Origin: Mucilaginibacter geliditolerans
GTDB lineage: Bacteria > Bacteroidota > Bacteroidia > Sphingobacteriales > Sphingobacteriaceae
Reading direction: 5' to 3'
Assembly (NCBI RefSeq): GCF_014200495.1
Contig: NZ_JACHBY010000009.1
Span: forward strand, 124,001-188,000
Length of the DNA stretch: 64,000 bases
Every line of letters begins with the position of its first letter. Position 1 is the stretch's first letter. The notes beneath the pieces were generated by a model, which was given only the letters and a program-made list of their open reading frames with translations, did not search any database and was not told where the DNA came from. Shown here one piece after another: positions 53,661-63,894 of the stretch. Position numbers and translations under genes: made by a program.

Positions 53661-54440
53661 TTAGTCCTGTTTGATTGAATTTGCATCCTTTGTTTTATAG
53701 TAACCCATTTTCAGCATAAACAGTACAAACAAGCTGCCCAGCGGCACACCAAAAGCCCATACCGAATTTAAGTAACCAGTATAGGCAAAAGTCAACCCGA
53801 ATAAAATCTGAACACTCAGCAGCTTAAAGAATATCCCACCTACTGCATTGTAACCAATAGTTGGCACATTCAGCAAAATAATGGCGAAGTATTTAAGCCA
53901 TTTGCGTTTTATATTGCTGCGTTTCACCTGTACAATAACATAAATATTAAAGGCGAGTATAAGCAGCGGTATTATCCCAAAAAGCCAGAAGATAGTCATG
54001 TTGGGGATCTTTTGCTTTACATCGAGCAGGTTAAAGTTGAAGATCTTTTGCGATTTATCGTTAAATATCACCTGCACTTCGCCAAACTCCGTTGCATTGG
54101 AGATCTGCATATGGAAAACGGTTTGCCCGGGCGCTGTTCCGTCAGATCCGGTTGAAAAGGTTTTCTGTGCCGTTTCAAAGGAGTAATCCAGCTTAGTGCC
54201 AAAATTCTGCACTAAAGATTGATGCACCAGTTTGAGCGATTTTTGGATAGTATCTACATATTGAGCATTTACACCCTGCAGATCCATTAATGAGGTACAT
54301 TTATTATAGTCCTCATGTATCAGCGCTTCACAAAATTCTTTGGTAGTATCCCTGTAATTGAATACGTTGCCTATAAAACTGCATCCGCTAAATAATACGA
54401 TCAGCAGGATAACCGGGATAATTAATTTGATCTTCTTCAT
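53661..54440 (-). CDS. Lipoprotein with C-terminal membrane helices, unknown function
   Basis: The 259-residue product has a lipoprotein-like signal (LFSGC near residue 20), a soluble DUF4878-like or NTF2-like part (~30-145), then three to four hydrophobic helices from residue ~148. A lipid anchor and several helices in one chain are unusual. No family is certain. It is divergent from the M1 peptidase at 54553. Confidence 0.65.
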   Translation of the reverse strand: MKKIKLIIPVILLIVLFSGCSFIGNVFNYRDTTKEFCEALIHEDYNKCTSLMDLQGVNAQYVDTIQKSLKLVHQSLVQNFGTKLDYSFETAQKTFSTGSDGTAPGQTVFHMQISNATEFGEVQVIFNDKSQKIFNFNLLDVKQKIPNMTIFWLFGIIPLLILAFNIYVIVQVKRSNIKRKWLKYFAIILLNVPTIGYNAVGGIFFKLLSVQILFGLTFAYTGYLNSVWAFGVPLGSLFVLFMLKMGYYKTKDANSIKQD

Positions 54441-54552
54441 TATAAATAAGTCAGGTGATGATCCTGTAAAATGATGCGAACATATTAATAATTTTTAACT
54501 TGTATTATTAATGCTTTGAGTATTTTAGCCGTTTAACTGACTGATAAAACAA

Positions 54553-56244
54553 ATGAAGCTAAACAGATTACTGATAGTTTTTCTAGGAATTCTATCTTTT
54601 AATGCAAAAGCCCAGTTGGGCACTCCTAAAGATACATTTACCCACGCCGATACCCTGCGGGGTAATATATATTCGCCGTTCCGTACCTGCTACGACATTA
54701 ACTATTACCACCTGGATGTTAAGTTTGATATCGACAATAAATTTATCAGCGGCAATGTACTTTTTAAATATACTGCTACGCAGGATTTCACTCAGTTGCA
54801 GTTCGACCTGTATGATAACCTGAAGATTGAAAAAGTAGTTTATAAAGGCGCCGAAGTGCCTTACCGGCGCGAAGCTAATGCCGTGTTTGTTACCTTCCCT
54901 ACTACTATCAACAAGGGTAGCAAGAATGAATTTATGGTTTATTACTCAGGCAACCCTACCATCGCCAAAAATGCACCATGGGATGGTGGTGTAGTTTATA
55001 AAAAGGATTCATTAAACAAGCCATGGGTGGCTACTGCCTGCCAGGGCGATGGAGCGAGCATATGGTGGCCTAATAAGGATCAACAGGCTGATGAGGTTGA
55101 TAGTGCTTTGATCAGCATAAGTGTACCTACGGGGCTAAAAGATGTGTCAAATGGCCGATTACGCAAAGTTACCGACCTGGGCAATGGCTATACGCAGTTT
55201 GATTGGTTTGTAGCTAACCCGATAAACAACTACGATATTGAAGCCAACATTGGTGATTATACCCATTTCAGCGATACTTATGATGGCGAAAAAGGCAAGC
55301 TAAGTCTTGATTACTGGGTACTGCCCTATCACCTGGAGCAAGCTAAAAAGCAATTCGGCGCAAATGTAAAGCGGATGCTGCAATCGCATGAGCACTGGTT
55401 TGGGCCATACCCTTTTTATGAGGATGGTTATAAACTGATTGAAACACCGCATTTAGGTATGGAGCATCAAAGCGGTATAGCCTACGGCAATCATTACATG
55501 AATGGCTATTTGGGTATGGATCTTTCCCACACAGGATGGGGCTTAAAATTCGACTATATTATTATACATGAAAGCGGGCACGAATGGTTTGGCAACAACA
55601 TTACCTCAAAAGATCTGGCCGATATGTGGATACATGAATCTTTCACCGATTACTCTGAATCATTATTTGTTGAAACATTCTACGGCAAACAAGCCGGGCA
55701 GGAATATGTGCACGGTTTACGTAATGGTATAGCTAATGACAGACCTATAGTTGGTCCATACGGCGTGAATAAAGAAGGCGCAGAAGATATGTATGATAAA
55801 GGTTCGGTTATTTTAAATATGGTGCGTACTATTATTAATGATGATGAAAAGTGGCGCAGCATTTTACGGGGATTGAATAAAACTTTTTATCACCAAACAG
55901 TTACCTATAATGATATTGTAAATTATATTTCTGATCACTCGGGCCAAAACTTAAAACCTGTTTTTGATCAATACCTGCACTACACTAATTTACCTGTATT
56001 GTACATCACTAATAGAAAAGGTAAATTATACTGTATGTGGACAGGTTGTATCCCTGATTTCAATATGCCAATAAGGATAAGAATGAAAGGCGGTGAATAC
56101 AAATACTTTACACCAAAAGCAACCAACGGAAGAGGCCCGGTTAGCTCAAGAGTGCAACCAACGCTTATTAACATCCCCGGCATAAATAAAGATAACGTTG
56201 AGGTTGATACCTTTAACTACTATATAGGCGTGTTGATAGATTAA
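54553..56244 (+). CDS. Secreted M1-family metallopeptidase, second copy
   Basis: The 563-residue product has a signal peptide (residues 1-20), the M1 N-terminal sheet, the zinc site IIHESGHEWFGN with the third ligand in WIHESFTDYSE, and the exopeptidase motif HLGMEHQSG in place of GxMEN. It is shorter than the member at 32115-34112 and not a close copy. A strong terminator follows. Confidence 0.92.
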   Translation: MKLNRLLIVFLGILSFNAKAQLGTPKDTFTHADTLRGNIYSPFRTCYDINYYHLDVKFDIDNKFISGNVLFKYTATQDFTQLQFDLYDNLKIEKVVYKGAEVPYRREANAVFVTFPTTINKGSKNEFMVYYSGNPTIAKNAPWDGGVVYKKDSLNKPWVATACQGDGASIWWPNKDQQADEVDSALISISVPTGLKDVSNGRLRKVTDLGNGYTQFDWFVANPINNYDIEANIGDYTHFSDTYDGEKGKLSLDYWVLPYHLEQAKKQFGANVKRMLQSHEHWFGPYPFYEDGYKLIETPHLGMEHQSGIAYGNHYMNGYLGMDLSHTGWGLKFDYIIIHESGHEWFGNNITSKDLADMWIHESFTDYSESLFVETFYGKQAGQEYVHGLRNGIANDRPIVGPYGVNKEGAEDMYDKGSVILNMVRTIINDDEKWRSILRGLNKTFYHQTVTYNDIVNYISDHSGQNLKPVFDQYLHYTNLPVLYITNRKGKLYCMWTGCIPDFNMPIRIRMKGGEYKYFTPKATNGRGPVSSRVQPTLINIPGINKDNVEVDTFNYYIGVLID

Positions 56245-56282
56245 TGACCGATCTTTAACAATACCGGCTAATTTAGTAAATT

Positions 56283-56331
56283 GCCCTTTATCGATCCCTT
56301 TTATATGGGATTTATAAAGGGCTTAATTTTT
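56283..56331 (+). terminator. Rho-independent terminator
   Basis: GCCCTTTAT and an inner GATCCC stem pair with their complements; a run of T follows. It lies 38 bp after the peptidase stop. Confidence 0.85.
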
Positions 56332-56394
56332 TTGAGTTTTCGTGCAACTACTTCTATATACCAGGCGTCTTATAACCAAACAAACTCATAGATT

Positions 56395-57132
56395 ATGAAA
56401 TCAATTACTAAGATCTTATTGGCAGCCGCATTACTAACAGGCGCCAACTATACTTTTGCAAACACACATGAATTTGCAAAAGTTAAAACAGACAATACCG
56501 TACAGGACCGTCACCTTACAGGCTTTAACGCTGTTGACGCGGCAGGCTCATTTGATGTATACATTGTACAGAGCGGTACTGAGTCGGTAAGAGTTGAAGC
56601 CCCTGCTGATGTTATTGACAAAATTGTTACTGAAGTTGAAGGTGGTGAATTAAAGATACACGACAAAAACAATTCTGGCTGGAACTGGAGCGGATTAACT
56701 CACAAAAAGATAGCTGTTTATGTTTCGGTAAAGGATATCAACAGCATAGGCATCACCGGTTCAGGCAATGTATTTTTTAAAGAAGGCATTAGAGCAAACT
56801 CACTTAAAGTAAGGGTAAGCGGCTCGGGTGATGTATTTGGTAAAGTTGACGTAAAATCGTTAGAAGCCAGCATATCAGGTTCAGGCGATATGAAACTTTC
56901 GGGCCATGCCGAAACTTCAACTATACATGTATCAGGCTCTGGTGATTTCACTGCTAAAGAACTGGCTACTGTAAACACCTCTGTGCATGTAACAGGCTCA
57001 GGCGATGCTGCTATTAACGTTAGCGGTAGTCTTGATGCTTCTGTATCAGGTTCAGGTGATATTAGCTACACCGGCGGCGCGCAGCATGTTGTTAAATCAA
57101 AATCTGGTAGCGGCGATATTAGCGGTAATTAA
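56395..57132 (+). CDS. Head-GIN (DUF2807) domain secreted protein
   Basis: The 245-residue product has a signal peptide (residues 1-22) and a right-handed beta-helix-like repeat domain. The tripeptide-rich word SGSGD and its variants recur at least seven times from residue ~120, one per coil. The start FNAVDAAGSFDVYIVQ is the usual opening of the domain. Function unknown, probably cell-surface or periplasmic. Its own terminator follows. Confidence 0.92.
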   Translation: MKSITKILLAAALLTGANYTFANTHEFAKVKTDNTVQDRHLTGFNAVDAAGSFDVYIVQSGTESVRVEAPADVIDKIVTEVEGGELKIHDKNNSGWNWSGLTHKKIAVYVSVKDINSIGITGSGNVFFKEGIRANSLKVRVSGSGDVFGKVDVKSLEASISGSGDMKLSGHAETSTIHVSGSGDFTAKELATVNTSVHVTGSGDAAINVSGSLDASVSGSGDISYTGGAQHVVKSKSGSGDISGN

Positions 57133-57151
57133 TTATTAATTGATCTATATG

Positions 57152-57186
57152 AAACGCTCTGTTCCAAAAGAACAGAGCGTTTTTTG
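57152..57186 (+). terminator. Rho-independent terminator of the head-GIN gene
   Basis: A 13-bp perfect stem (AAACGCTCTGTTC and complement), 5-nt loop and T-tract. Confidence 0.93.
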
Positions 57187-57201
57187 TTTAGAGATGATAT
57201 A

Positions 57202-57234
57202 AGACTTACGAAGTTTTAAAAACTTCGTAAGTCT
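57202..57234. repeat. 16-bp-arm palindrome (ACTTACGAAGT), family H copy 2
   Basis: Arms AGACTTACGAAGTTTT and its complement flank a single base. Copy 1 is at 45316-45348; the outer and inner bases of the stem have changed on both sides together, keeping the pairing. Confidence 0.85.
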
Positions 57235-57244
57235 GCTTTTCTCT

Positions 57245-57350
57245 CCAAGCGTCATTGCGAGGTATGAAGCAATCCCCGACTTTGCAGATCCACTTGCAAG
57301 GACCGCTCTATATAGTTAGGGATTGCTTCATACCTCGCAATGACGCTTGG
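57245..57350. repeat. Family D inverted repeat, perfect 32-bp arms
   Basis: Arms 57245-57276 and 57319-57350 (starting CCAAGCGTCATTGCGAGG) are fully complementary around a 42-bp centre. Together with the palindrome before it and two terminators, it fills the gap 57133-57423. Confidence 0.88.
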
Positions 57351-57370
57351 AAATAACGTTGAAAACAAAA

Positions 57371-57400
57371 AAAGGCCCTGATCAAATGATCAGGGCCTTT
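57371..57400 (-). terminator. Terminator of the ribosomal-protein operon
   Basis: A 13-bp perfect stem (AAAGGCCCTGATC and complement), AAAT loop, and a TTTTTTT tract on the minus strand. It lies 23 bp after rplQ. Confidence 0.93.
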
Positions 57401-57423
57401 AATATTAATTGAAAGAGGATTAA

Positions 57424-58002
57424 TTATTCTCCTTTTTCAGCGTTTTCTTCGTTATCAGCAGCTGGTGCTTCTTCGGCAGCAGGAGCTTCTGCTACTGGAG
57501 CCTCGTCAACAACCGGTGCTTCAACAACCTCTGCAGCTGGAGCAGTAGCAGCATCCTGTGCAACAGGAGCCTTAGCTTTAGCTGAACCACCGCGACGACG
57601 GGTTGTCTTTTTAGCTGTTTGTGCGTTATCGCCACCGTAAACAGTGTTATAATCTACTAATTCAATCAGTGCCATTTCAGCGTTGTCACCTAAACGGTTT
57701 TCCATTTTGATGATACGAGTGTAACCACCCGGACGGTTAGCAATTTTCTCAGCTATGTCACGGAACAGGATGCTAACTGCATCTTTATCCTGTAAGTAGC
57801 TAAATGCTGTACGACGTGAGTGAGTAGTGTCGCTTTTTGATTTAGTTAAGATTGGCTCAACATAAACGCGTAAAGCTTTTGCTTTAGCTAATGTTGTAGT
57901 GATACGCTTGTGTAAAATAAGCGAAGTTGCCATGTTACTCAGCATCGCTTTGCGGTGGCTGGTAGTACGGCCTAAGTGATTGTGTTTTTTTCCGTGTCTC
58001 AT
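57424..58002 (-). CDS. rplQ: Ribosomal protein bL17 with acidic tail
   Basis: The 192-residue product starts [20 protein letters not shown], the normal L17 opening. The conserved domain ends near residue 120; the remaining ~70 residues are an Ala/Pro/Glu/Val-rich tail ([17 protein letters not shown]) that most L17 proteins lack. It is the last gene of the operon. Confidence 0.97.
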   Translation of the reverse strand: MRHGKKHNHLGRTTSHRKAMLSNMATSLILHKRITTTLAKAKALRVYVEPILTKSKSDTTHSRRTAFSYLQDKDAVSILFRDIAEKIANRPGGYTRIIKMENRLGDNAEMALIELVDYNTVYGGDNAQTAKKTTRRRGGSAKAKAPVAQDAATAPAAEVVEAPVVDEAPVAEAPAAEEAPAADNEENAEKGE

Positions 58003-58081
58003 TGTTTTTTAATTTTAGCACGTGCATACCGTTGGGCGATTACCTCAAGCCCTCGGAATTATGCCTTCGCTGTTTTTATTG

Positions 58082-58157
58082 TTAGTAGTGAATTGTGAGT
58101 GGTGAGTATGAAGCAGTAAAAACTACTCACTATTCACCAATCACTGCTCACCAAATT
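58082..58157. repeat. Heptad-periodic inverted repeat (TGAGTGG / CTACTCA type)
   Basis: Five 7-mers (TTAGTAG, TGAATTG and variants) at 58082-58116 face five complementary ones (CTACTCA, CTATTCA and variants) at 58123-58157. The last unit overlaps the rpoA stop at 58156-58158. It lies inside a ribosomal-protein operon. Confidence 0.85.
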
Positions 58158-59148
58158 ATTCTTCGTCTAACTTAAATTTAGACAGGTTCATACCGAAAGA
58201 TAATCCTTTTGATTTAACCAGGTCCTGAATTTCAGTTAATGATTTTTTTCCGAAGTTTCTGAATTTTAACATGTCAGCAACATCATATGATACTAAATCA
58301 GCCAGGCTGCGGATGTCAGCAGCTTTAAGGCAATTTAATGCACGTACTGAAAGATCAAGGTCAACCAATTCAGTTTTCAGGATCTTGCGCATGTGCAGGA
58401 TCTCTTCATCAACTTCTTTAGTTTCTTCCTTAGCCTGTGCTTCAAGCATCATGTTTTCATCGCTGAACAGCATAAAGTGCTGGATCAGGATCTTTGCTGC
58501 TTCTTTAAGCGCATCTTCAGGGTGTATTGAACCATCAGTTGTAATATCCAGCACTAATTTTTCGTAGTCTGTTTTTTGTTCAACACGATAGTTTTCAATA
58601 GTGAACTTTACATTTTTGATCGGGGTGAAAATAGAATCGATAGCTATTACACCTACATTAGCATCCGGGTTTTTATTTTCGTCGCTTGGGATGTAACCGC
58701 GACCCTTGTTGATAGTAAGCTCGATTTCAAGCGTTACTGAAGAGTCCATGTTACAGATAACAAGGTCAGGATTTAAAACTGTAAAGTTGTTAGAGAATTT
58801 GCTGATATCGCCAGCTTTAAAAGCATCCTGACCATTAATGATCACGAATATTTTTTCGCTGTCGCCAGATTCGCCTGTCTTTTTGAAACGTACCTGTTTA
58901 AGGTTCAGTATGATCTCGGTAACATCTTCAACAACACCTTTGATTGTAGAAAACTCATGCATCACTCCTGAGAAACGTACAGAAGTAATCGCATAACCTT
59001 CTAATGATGAAAGTAAGATACGACGCAGAGCATTACCAATGGTTATACCGAAACCTGGTTCTAACGGACGAAACTCAAACGTGCCATCAAAATCAGTTGA
59101 TTTCTGCATGATAACCTTGTCTGGTTTTTGAAATGCTAAAATTGCCAT
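58156..59148 (-). CDS. rpoA: RNA polymerase alpha subunit
   Basis: The 330-residue product has the N-terminal dimerisation and assembly domain ([20 protein letters not shown]) and the C-terminal helix-hairpin domain ([33 protein letters not shown]). Position between rpsD and rplQ is standard. Confidence 0.98.
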   Translation of the reverse strand: MAILAFQKPDKVIMQKSTDFDGTFEFRPLEPGFGITIGNALRRILLSSLEGYAITSVRFSGVMHEFSTIKGVVEDVTEIILNLKQVRFKKTGESGDSEKIFVIINGQDAFKAGDISKFSNNFTVLNPDLVICNMDSSVTLEIELTINKGRGYIPSDENKNPDANVGVIAIDSIFTPIKNVKFTIENYRVEQKTDYEKLVLDITTDGSIHPEDALKEAAKILIQHFMLFSDENMMLEAQAKEETKEVDEEILHMRKILKTELVDLDLSVRALNCLKAADIRSLADLVSYDVADMLKFRNFGKKSLTEIQDLVKSKGLSFGMNLSKFKLDEE

Positions 59149-59242
59149 TTATATCCTTTGTTTATTGTTTACGAATTGATTTGATTAAACCACAAAAATG
59201 ATTGGCAGCTTTTGCCAATCATTCTGTGTATAAGTATCATTA

Positions 59243-59851
59243 TTATTTTGAGTATAACTCGACGATCAGGTTTTCCTTGATGTTTTCAGGAATCTCATCG
59301 CGGTTTGGATAGTTAAGGAATTTACCGGTTAATTCGGCAGCATCCCATTCCAACCAGCTATATTTATTGATCTTTCTGCCGGCAACTGAATGCGAAATAG
59401 CTTCAAGAGATTTTGATTTTTCACGTACCGAGATAACGTCGCCTGCTTTTAATTGATAAGAAGCAATGTTAACCACTTCGCCATTCACATTGATGTGTTT
59501 GTGGCCTACCAACTGACGGGCAGCTGAACGGGTTGGCGCAATACCTAAACGGTAAACTGCGTTATCTAAACGGGCTTCTAAAAACTTTAATAAGTTTTCA
59601 CCAGTGATACCTTCTTTTGAAGAAGCGCGGTGAAACAAGTTTTCGAATTGTTTTTCCAATACACCGTAAGTGTATTTTACTTTTTGTTTTTCCATCAGCT
59701 GAGTTGAATACTCAGATTGCTTTCCTCTTCTTTTAGAAGCGCCATGCATTCCTGGTGGATAGTTTTTTCTTTCTAACGCTTTATCCGGACCGAAGATCGG
59801 CTCACGGAAACGGCGTGCAATTTTTGATTTTGGACCTGTGTATCTAGCCAT
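59243..59851 (-). CDS. rpsD: Ribosomal protein uS4
   Basis: The 202-residue product starts [20 protein letters not shown] and contains the S4 RNA-binding domain ([36 protein letters not shown]). Confidence 0.98.
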   Translation of the reverse strand: MARYTGPKSKIARRFREPIFGPDKALERKNYPPGMHGASKRRGKQSEYSTQLMEKQKVKYTYGVLEKQFENLFHRASSKEGITGENLLKFLEARLDNAVYRLGIAPTRSAARQLVGHKHINVNGEVVNIASYQLKAGDVISVREKSKSLEAISHSVAGRKINKYSWLEWDAAELTGKFLNYPNRDEIPENIKENLIVELYSK

Positions 59852-59918
59852 TTTTGTGTTGTTTTAAAGTATCAGACAGCCCGCAGCTGCTGAATCTTAG
59901 CTTTAAAAAATATATTAA

Positions 59919-60308
59919 TTAAACTCTTCTTCTTTTTGAAGGACGACAACCGTTATGCGGAAGCGGTGTGATGTCTTTTATTGTGGTTACTTCAATACCT
60001 GCAGTTTGCAAAGTACGGATAGCTGATTCACGACCAGCGCCCGGGCCTTTTACAAATACTTCAACCTTGCGTAAACCTAAATCGTACGCAACTTTACCGC
60101 AATCGCCAGCAGCTTGTCCGGCAGCATAAGGGGTATTCTTTTTTGAACCTTTGAAACCCATTTTACCAGCTGACGACCATGATATAGCCTGGCCGGTTTT
60201 GTTAGTAAGGGTAATGATAATGTTGTTAAAAGTAGCATTGATATGTGCTTCGCCGATTGGCTCAACTATAACAACGCGTTTTTTGGTAACTTTTTTGCTC
60301 TTAGCCAT
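59919..60308 (-). CDS. rpsK: Ribosomal protein uS11
   Basis: The 129-residue product has [20 protein letters not shown] and the conserved end [12 protein letters not shown]. Confidence 0.98.
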   Translation of the reverse strand: MAKSKKVTKKRVVIVEPIGEAHINATFNNIIITLTNKTGQAISWSSAGKMGFKGSKKNTPYAAGQAAGDCGKVAYDLGLRKVEVFVKGPGAGRESAIRTLQTAGIEVTTIKDITPLPHNGCRPSKRRRV

Positions 60309-60438
60309 TTTTTTAATTATTGAGTTAACAGATTATTGAGTTAATGATATAACCCGGACCCGGTAACTATTTATTTATAATATATATTCCAAATGATCTA
60401 AGCGCATATATACTGCCCCGTTGATCATTCATCAATTA

Positions 60439-60816
60439 CTATTTAGTAGCTTTCTTTTTGTTAGCAACTGTTTTACGTTTTCCTTTACGGGTACGTGAGT
60501 TGTTTTTAGTACGCTGACCACGTAATGGTAAACCTTTACGGTGACGTGTACCACGGTAACAACCTATATCCATTAAACGTTTAATGTTAAGCTGAACTTC
60601 TGAACGCAGTGAACCTTCAACCTTGATCTGATCGTTAATGATACCACGTATGGTAGCTAACTGATCATCGTTCCAATCCTGAACTTTGGTATCAAAACTA
60701 ATACCTGCCTGATTCAAAATTTCCTGAGCGGTTGAGCGGCCTATTCCGTAGATATAGGTTAAGCCTATCTCTCCTCTTTTATTTTTTGGTAAATCAATAC
60801 CTGATATCCTTGCCAT
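60439..60816 (-). CDS. rpsM: Ribosomal protein uS13
   Basis: The 125-residue product starts [20 protein letters not shown] and ends with the basic [20 protein letters not shown] region and a Lys-rich tail. Confidence 0.98.
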   Translation of the reverse strand: MARISGIDLPKNKRGEIGLTYIYGIGRSTAQEILNQAGISFDTKVQDWNDDQLATIRGIINDQIKVEGSLRSEVQLNIKRLMDIGCYRGTRHRKGLPLRGQRTKNNSRTRKGKRKTVANKKKATK

Positions 60817-60889
60817 ATTTTTTGTTTGTGCTTTTACGTAATAATCGAACGGCGGGCCACCGTTGTACGAATTATTACAATCTTTTTAA

Positions 60890-61006
60890 TTATCCCTGAC
60901 GTTGTTTATACTTCGGGTTCTTTTTGTTTATAACATAAAGTTTCCCGTTGCGGCGGATGATCTTGCAATCAACACTGCGTTTTTTAATGGATGCTCTAAC
61001 TTTCAT
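60890..61006 (-). CDS. rpmJ: Ribosomal protein bL36
   Basis: The gene is 38 codons long and easy to miss. The product reads [20 protein letters not shown] and ends [10 protein letters not shown], with one of the four zinc-ligand positions (Cys14) kept and others replaced, as in zinc-free (C-) L36 forms. It starts 8 bp after the infA stop on the minus strand. Confidence 0.97.
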   Translation of the reverse strand: MKVRASIKKRSVDCKIIRRNGKLYVINKKNPKYKQRQG

Positions 61007-61014
61007 CTCTTTAA

Positions 61015-61233
61015 TTATTTATATCTATAGGTTATTCTACCTTTTGTTAAATCATACGGACTCATCTCTAATTTCACTCTGTCGCCAGGTAAAATTTTGA
61101 TGTAGTGCATCCGCATTTTTCCGGAAATATGCGCAATAATCTCATGGCCATTCTCTAGTTCAACCCTGAACATTGCATTAGATAATGCTTCCCGAATTGT
61201 TCCGTCCTGTTCAATCGAAGATTGTTTAGCCAT
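61015..61233 (-). CDS. infA: Translation initiation factor IF-1
   Basis: The 72-residue OB-fold protein has [37 protein letters not shown] and [12 protein letters not shown]. Standard position between map and rpmJ. Confidence 0.98.
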   Translation of the reverse strand: MAKQSSIEQDGTIREALSNAMFRVELENGHEIIAHISGKMRMHYIKILPGDRVKLEMSPYDLTKGRITYRYK

Positions 61234-61296
61234 ATTTTACTGATTATTACTTAATTATCCGCCCTAAAACCGGGATGCAAAATTAATAATTTTTTT

Positions 61297-62088
61297 TTAA
61301 TTTTTATTTATTTCTTTTAAAACATTATCAACGTACGAAAAAGTTGATAAAATGTCTACTTTACCCTTACCTACAGCTACCGTATGCTCATAGTGGGCCG
61401 ATGGTTTCTTATCAACTGTTGATACTGTCCATCCATCATCCCAAAATTTAACACCGGCACGGCCTGCATTTATCATCGGTTCAATGGCAATTACCATTCC
61501 TTCCTCCAATTTTATGCCCGATCCGCGCTTGCCATAGTTTGGTACTTCTGGCTTTTCATGCAAATGCAATCCAACGCCATGCCCTACCAGTTCCTTTACT
61601 ACACCAAACCCATGCTTTTCAGCATGCTCCTGAACTGCATAGCCTATATCGCCTATCCTCATGCCCACCACAGCCTTCTCAACCCCAAGGTCAAGACATT
61701 CTCTGGTTACACGCATCAGTGTTTTAACGGTATCGCTAACCTCTCCTACTGCAAAGGTAAATGCCGAGTCGCCGTAGTATTTATTTAAGATAACACCACA
61801 GTCAACTGATATTAAATCGCCCTCAACCAAAACTTTTTGGCCCGGGAAGCCATGAACAACCTGGTCATTAGGCGAAATGCATAATGAATAAGGAAATCCA
61901 TGATAATTTAAAAAAGCTGGAACCCCGCCGTTATCGCGGATATAGGTCTCGGCAAGTTTGTTTAATTCTATAGTTTTAACGCCTGGAGCAATCATCTTAG
62001 CGATCTCTCCAAGCGTTTTAGAAACAAGTAAAGAACTTTCTCTTATGAGTTCTATCTCTTCGACAGACTTATAATTGATCTTTGACAT
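61297..62088 (-). CDS. map: Type I methionine aminopeptidase
   Basis: The 263-residue product has the pita-bread fold metal ligands: DQVVHGFPG, ISVDCGVILNKYYGDSAFTF, GHGVGLHLHEKPEVPNYG and MVIAIEPMI, then YEHTVAVGKG. It removes the initiator Met. It lies 9 bp after secY on the same strand. Confidence 0.97.
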   Translation of the reverse strand: MSKINYKSVEEIELIRESSLLVSKTLGEIAKMIAPGVKTIELNKLAETYIRDNGGVPAFLNYHGFPYSLCISPNDQVVHGFPGQKVLVEGDLISVDCGVILNKYYGDSAFTFAVGEVSDTVKTLMRVTRECLDLGVEKAVVGMRIGDIGYAVQEHAEKHGFGVVKELVGHGVGLHLHEKPEVPNYGKRGSGIKLEEGMVIAIEPMINAGRAGVKFWDDGWTVSTVDKKPSAHYEHTVAVGKGKVDILSTFSYVDNVLKEINKN

Positions 62089-62097
62089 GCTGTTAAA

Positions 62098-63435
62098 TTA
62101 GATAACCGGGCTTGATCCAGTAACCGCAGGTGCTGAGCTACGACCTTTTATTCTGCCCGTTTTCATTAATCCATCATAATGACGCATTAATAAATGGCTT
62201 TCTATTTGCTGCAAGGTATCCAATATAACACCTACAAGAATGATCAGTGATGTACCACCGAAGAAACGTGCAAATATTGGAGTAACACCTATCATACTTG
62301 CAACAGCAGGTATAACAGCTATAATAGCCAGCGCAATTGAGCCCGGTAAAGTTATCTTTGAAATAATATCGTCTATAAAGTTGGCTGTTGCCATACCTGG
62401 TTTTACACCCGGTACAAATCCACCATTCTTTTTCATGTCATCCGCCATTTGGTTAGGATTAACAGTGATAGCGGTGTAGAAATAGGTAAACAGGATGATC
62501 AATACAGCAAACAACAAGTTGTGTGGCCATGAGTTATAGTTTGCCAACGCCATTACTGTAGGGTTAGCAGCTATGCTCGGGAACAATGATGGTATATACG
62601 CAGGTATAAACATTAAAGCCTGTGCAAATATAATAGGCATTACACCTGCCGCATTTACCTTTAATGGTATATACTGGCGCACGCCGCCATATTGTTTGTT
62701 ACCAACTATACGTTTTGCATATTGTACAGCAATCTTTCTTGTACCCTGAACAATCAGGATAGTGAACATTACTACAGCTATAAGCGCTACAAGTTCAACC
62801 ACAAAAGTTACTAAACCACCCTGGCCGCCTGTACGGGTTAAAAACTCTGTTGCTACAGCGCCTGGTAGTTGAGCAATGATACCCACCATTATAATTAATG
62901 ATATACCATTACCAATACCTTTATCAGTGATTCTTTCACCAAGCCACATTACAAATAATGTACCTGAGGTTAATACGAATACGTTCAGAATTGTAAACAC
63001 CGGGTCCGCAATTAAACGGGCATCACCAGTGATCTGTGATTTCAAATAACCGATAGCCTGTAAAGCAGTAATAGCTATTGTTAGATAGCGGGTCCACTGG
63101 TTTATTTTGTTCTGGCCGCTTTCGCCTTCTTTTTGCAGTTTAGCAAAGTAAGGTACAGCTATACCTAGCAATTGCACCACAATTGAGGCTGAGATGTACG
63201 GCATTACGCCTAATGCAAAAATTGATGCATGCGAAAACGCACCACCTGCAAACATGTTCAGTAAACCAAGCAGGCCTTCTTTAGCATGTGTGCTTAATGA
63301 TGACGGATCGACACCAGGTAAAACAACTACGCAGCCTACACGATATATTAAAAGAAATAAGAGTGTGTTAATTATACGCACTCTTAAATCCTCGATTTTC
63401 CAGATATTGGATAATGTGGTGAAAAAATTCTTCAT
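62098..63435 (-). CDS. secY: Protein translocase subunit SecY
   Basis: The 445-residue product has ten membrane helices and the SecY motifs LLIYRVGCVVVLPGVDPSSL, LNMFAGGAFSHASIFALGVM-like start of helix 2 and PGVKPGMATANFIDDI near helix 8. It is the channel for secretion of the many signal-peptide proteins in this window. Confidence 0.98.
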   Translation of the reverse strand: MKNFFTTLSNIWKIEDLRVRIINTLLFLLIYRVGCVVVLPGVDPSSLSTHAKEGLLGLLNMFAGGAFSHASIFALGVMPYISASIVVQLLGIAVPYFAKLQKEGESGQNKINQWTRYLTIAITALQAIGYLKSQITGDARLIADPVFTILNVFVLTSGTLFVMWLGERITDKGIGNGISLIIMVGIIAQLPGAVATEFLTRTGGQGGLVTFVVELVALIAVVMFTILIVQGTRKIAVQYAKRIVGNKQYGGVRQYIPLKVNAAGVMPIIFAQALMFIPAYIPSLFPSIAANPTVMALANYNSWPHNLLFAVLIILFTYFYTAITVNPNQMADDMKKNGGFVPGVKPGMATANFIDDIISKITLPGSIALAIIAVIPAVASMIGVTPIFARFFGGTSLIILVGVILDTLQQIESHLLMRHYDGLMKTGRIKGRSSAPAVTGSSPVI

Positions 63436-63443
63436 TTGAAAAA

Positions 63444-63890
63444 TTATAGCTTAACTATGGTGCCGCCGGCTGCTTCAATAGCTTTTTGCGCAGTTGCGGT
63501 AAATGCATGTGCCTTAACCTCTAAAGTTGCTTTTAGCTCGCCGCGACCAAGGATCTTAACCAGGTCGTTTCTTGAAGCTAAACCATGTGCTTTCAGTGTG
63601 TCAAAATCAACTGAAGTGAGTGTATATTGCTCAACCAGTTGTTGTAACACATCAAGGTTTACACCAACGTATTCAACACGGTTAGGATTTTTAAAGCCTA
63701 CCTTAGGAACACGACGTTGCAATGGCATCTGGCCACCTTCAAAACCAATTTTAGTTTTGTTACCTGAACGTGAACCTGCGCCTTTATGACCGCGGGTTGA
63801 TGTACCGCCACGGCCAGAACCTGTACCACGGCCAATTCTTTTTCTATTTTTAGTAGAACCTTCTGCAGGTTTTAAATTACTTAAATTCAT
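63444..63890 (-). CDS. rplO: Ribosomal protein uL15
   Basis: The 148-residue product has the glycine/arginine-rich start ([20 protein letters not shown]) and [17 protein letters not shown]. It ends 8 bp before the secY start. Confidence 0.98.
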   Translation of the reverse strand: MNLSNLKPAEGSTKNRKRIGRGTGSGRGGTSTRGHKGAGSRSGNKTKIGFEGGQMPLQRRVPKVGFKNPNRVEYVGVNLDVLQQLVEQYTLTSVDFDTLKAHGLASRNDLVKILGRGELKATLEVKAHAFTATAQKAIEAAGGTIVKL

Positions 63891-63894
63891 GATA

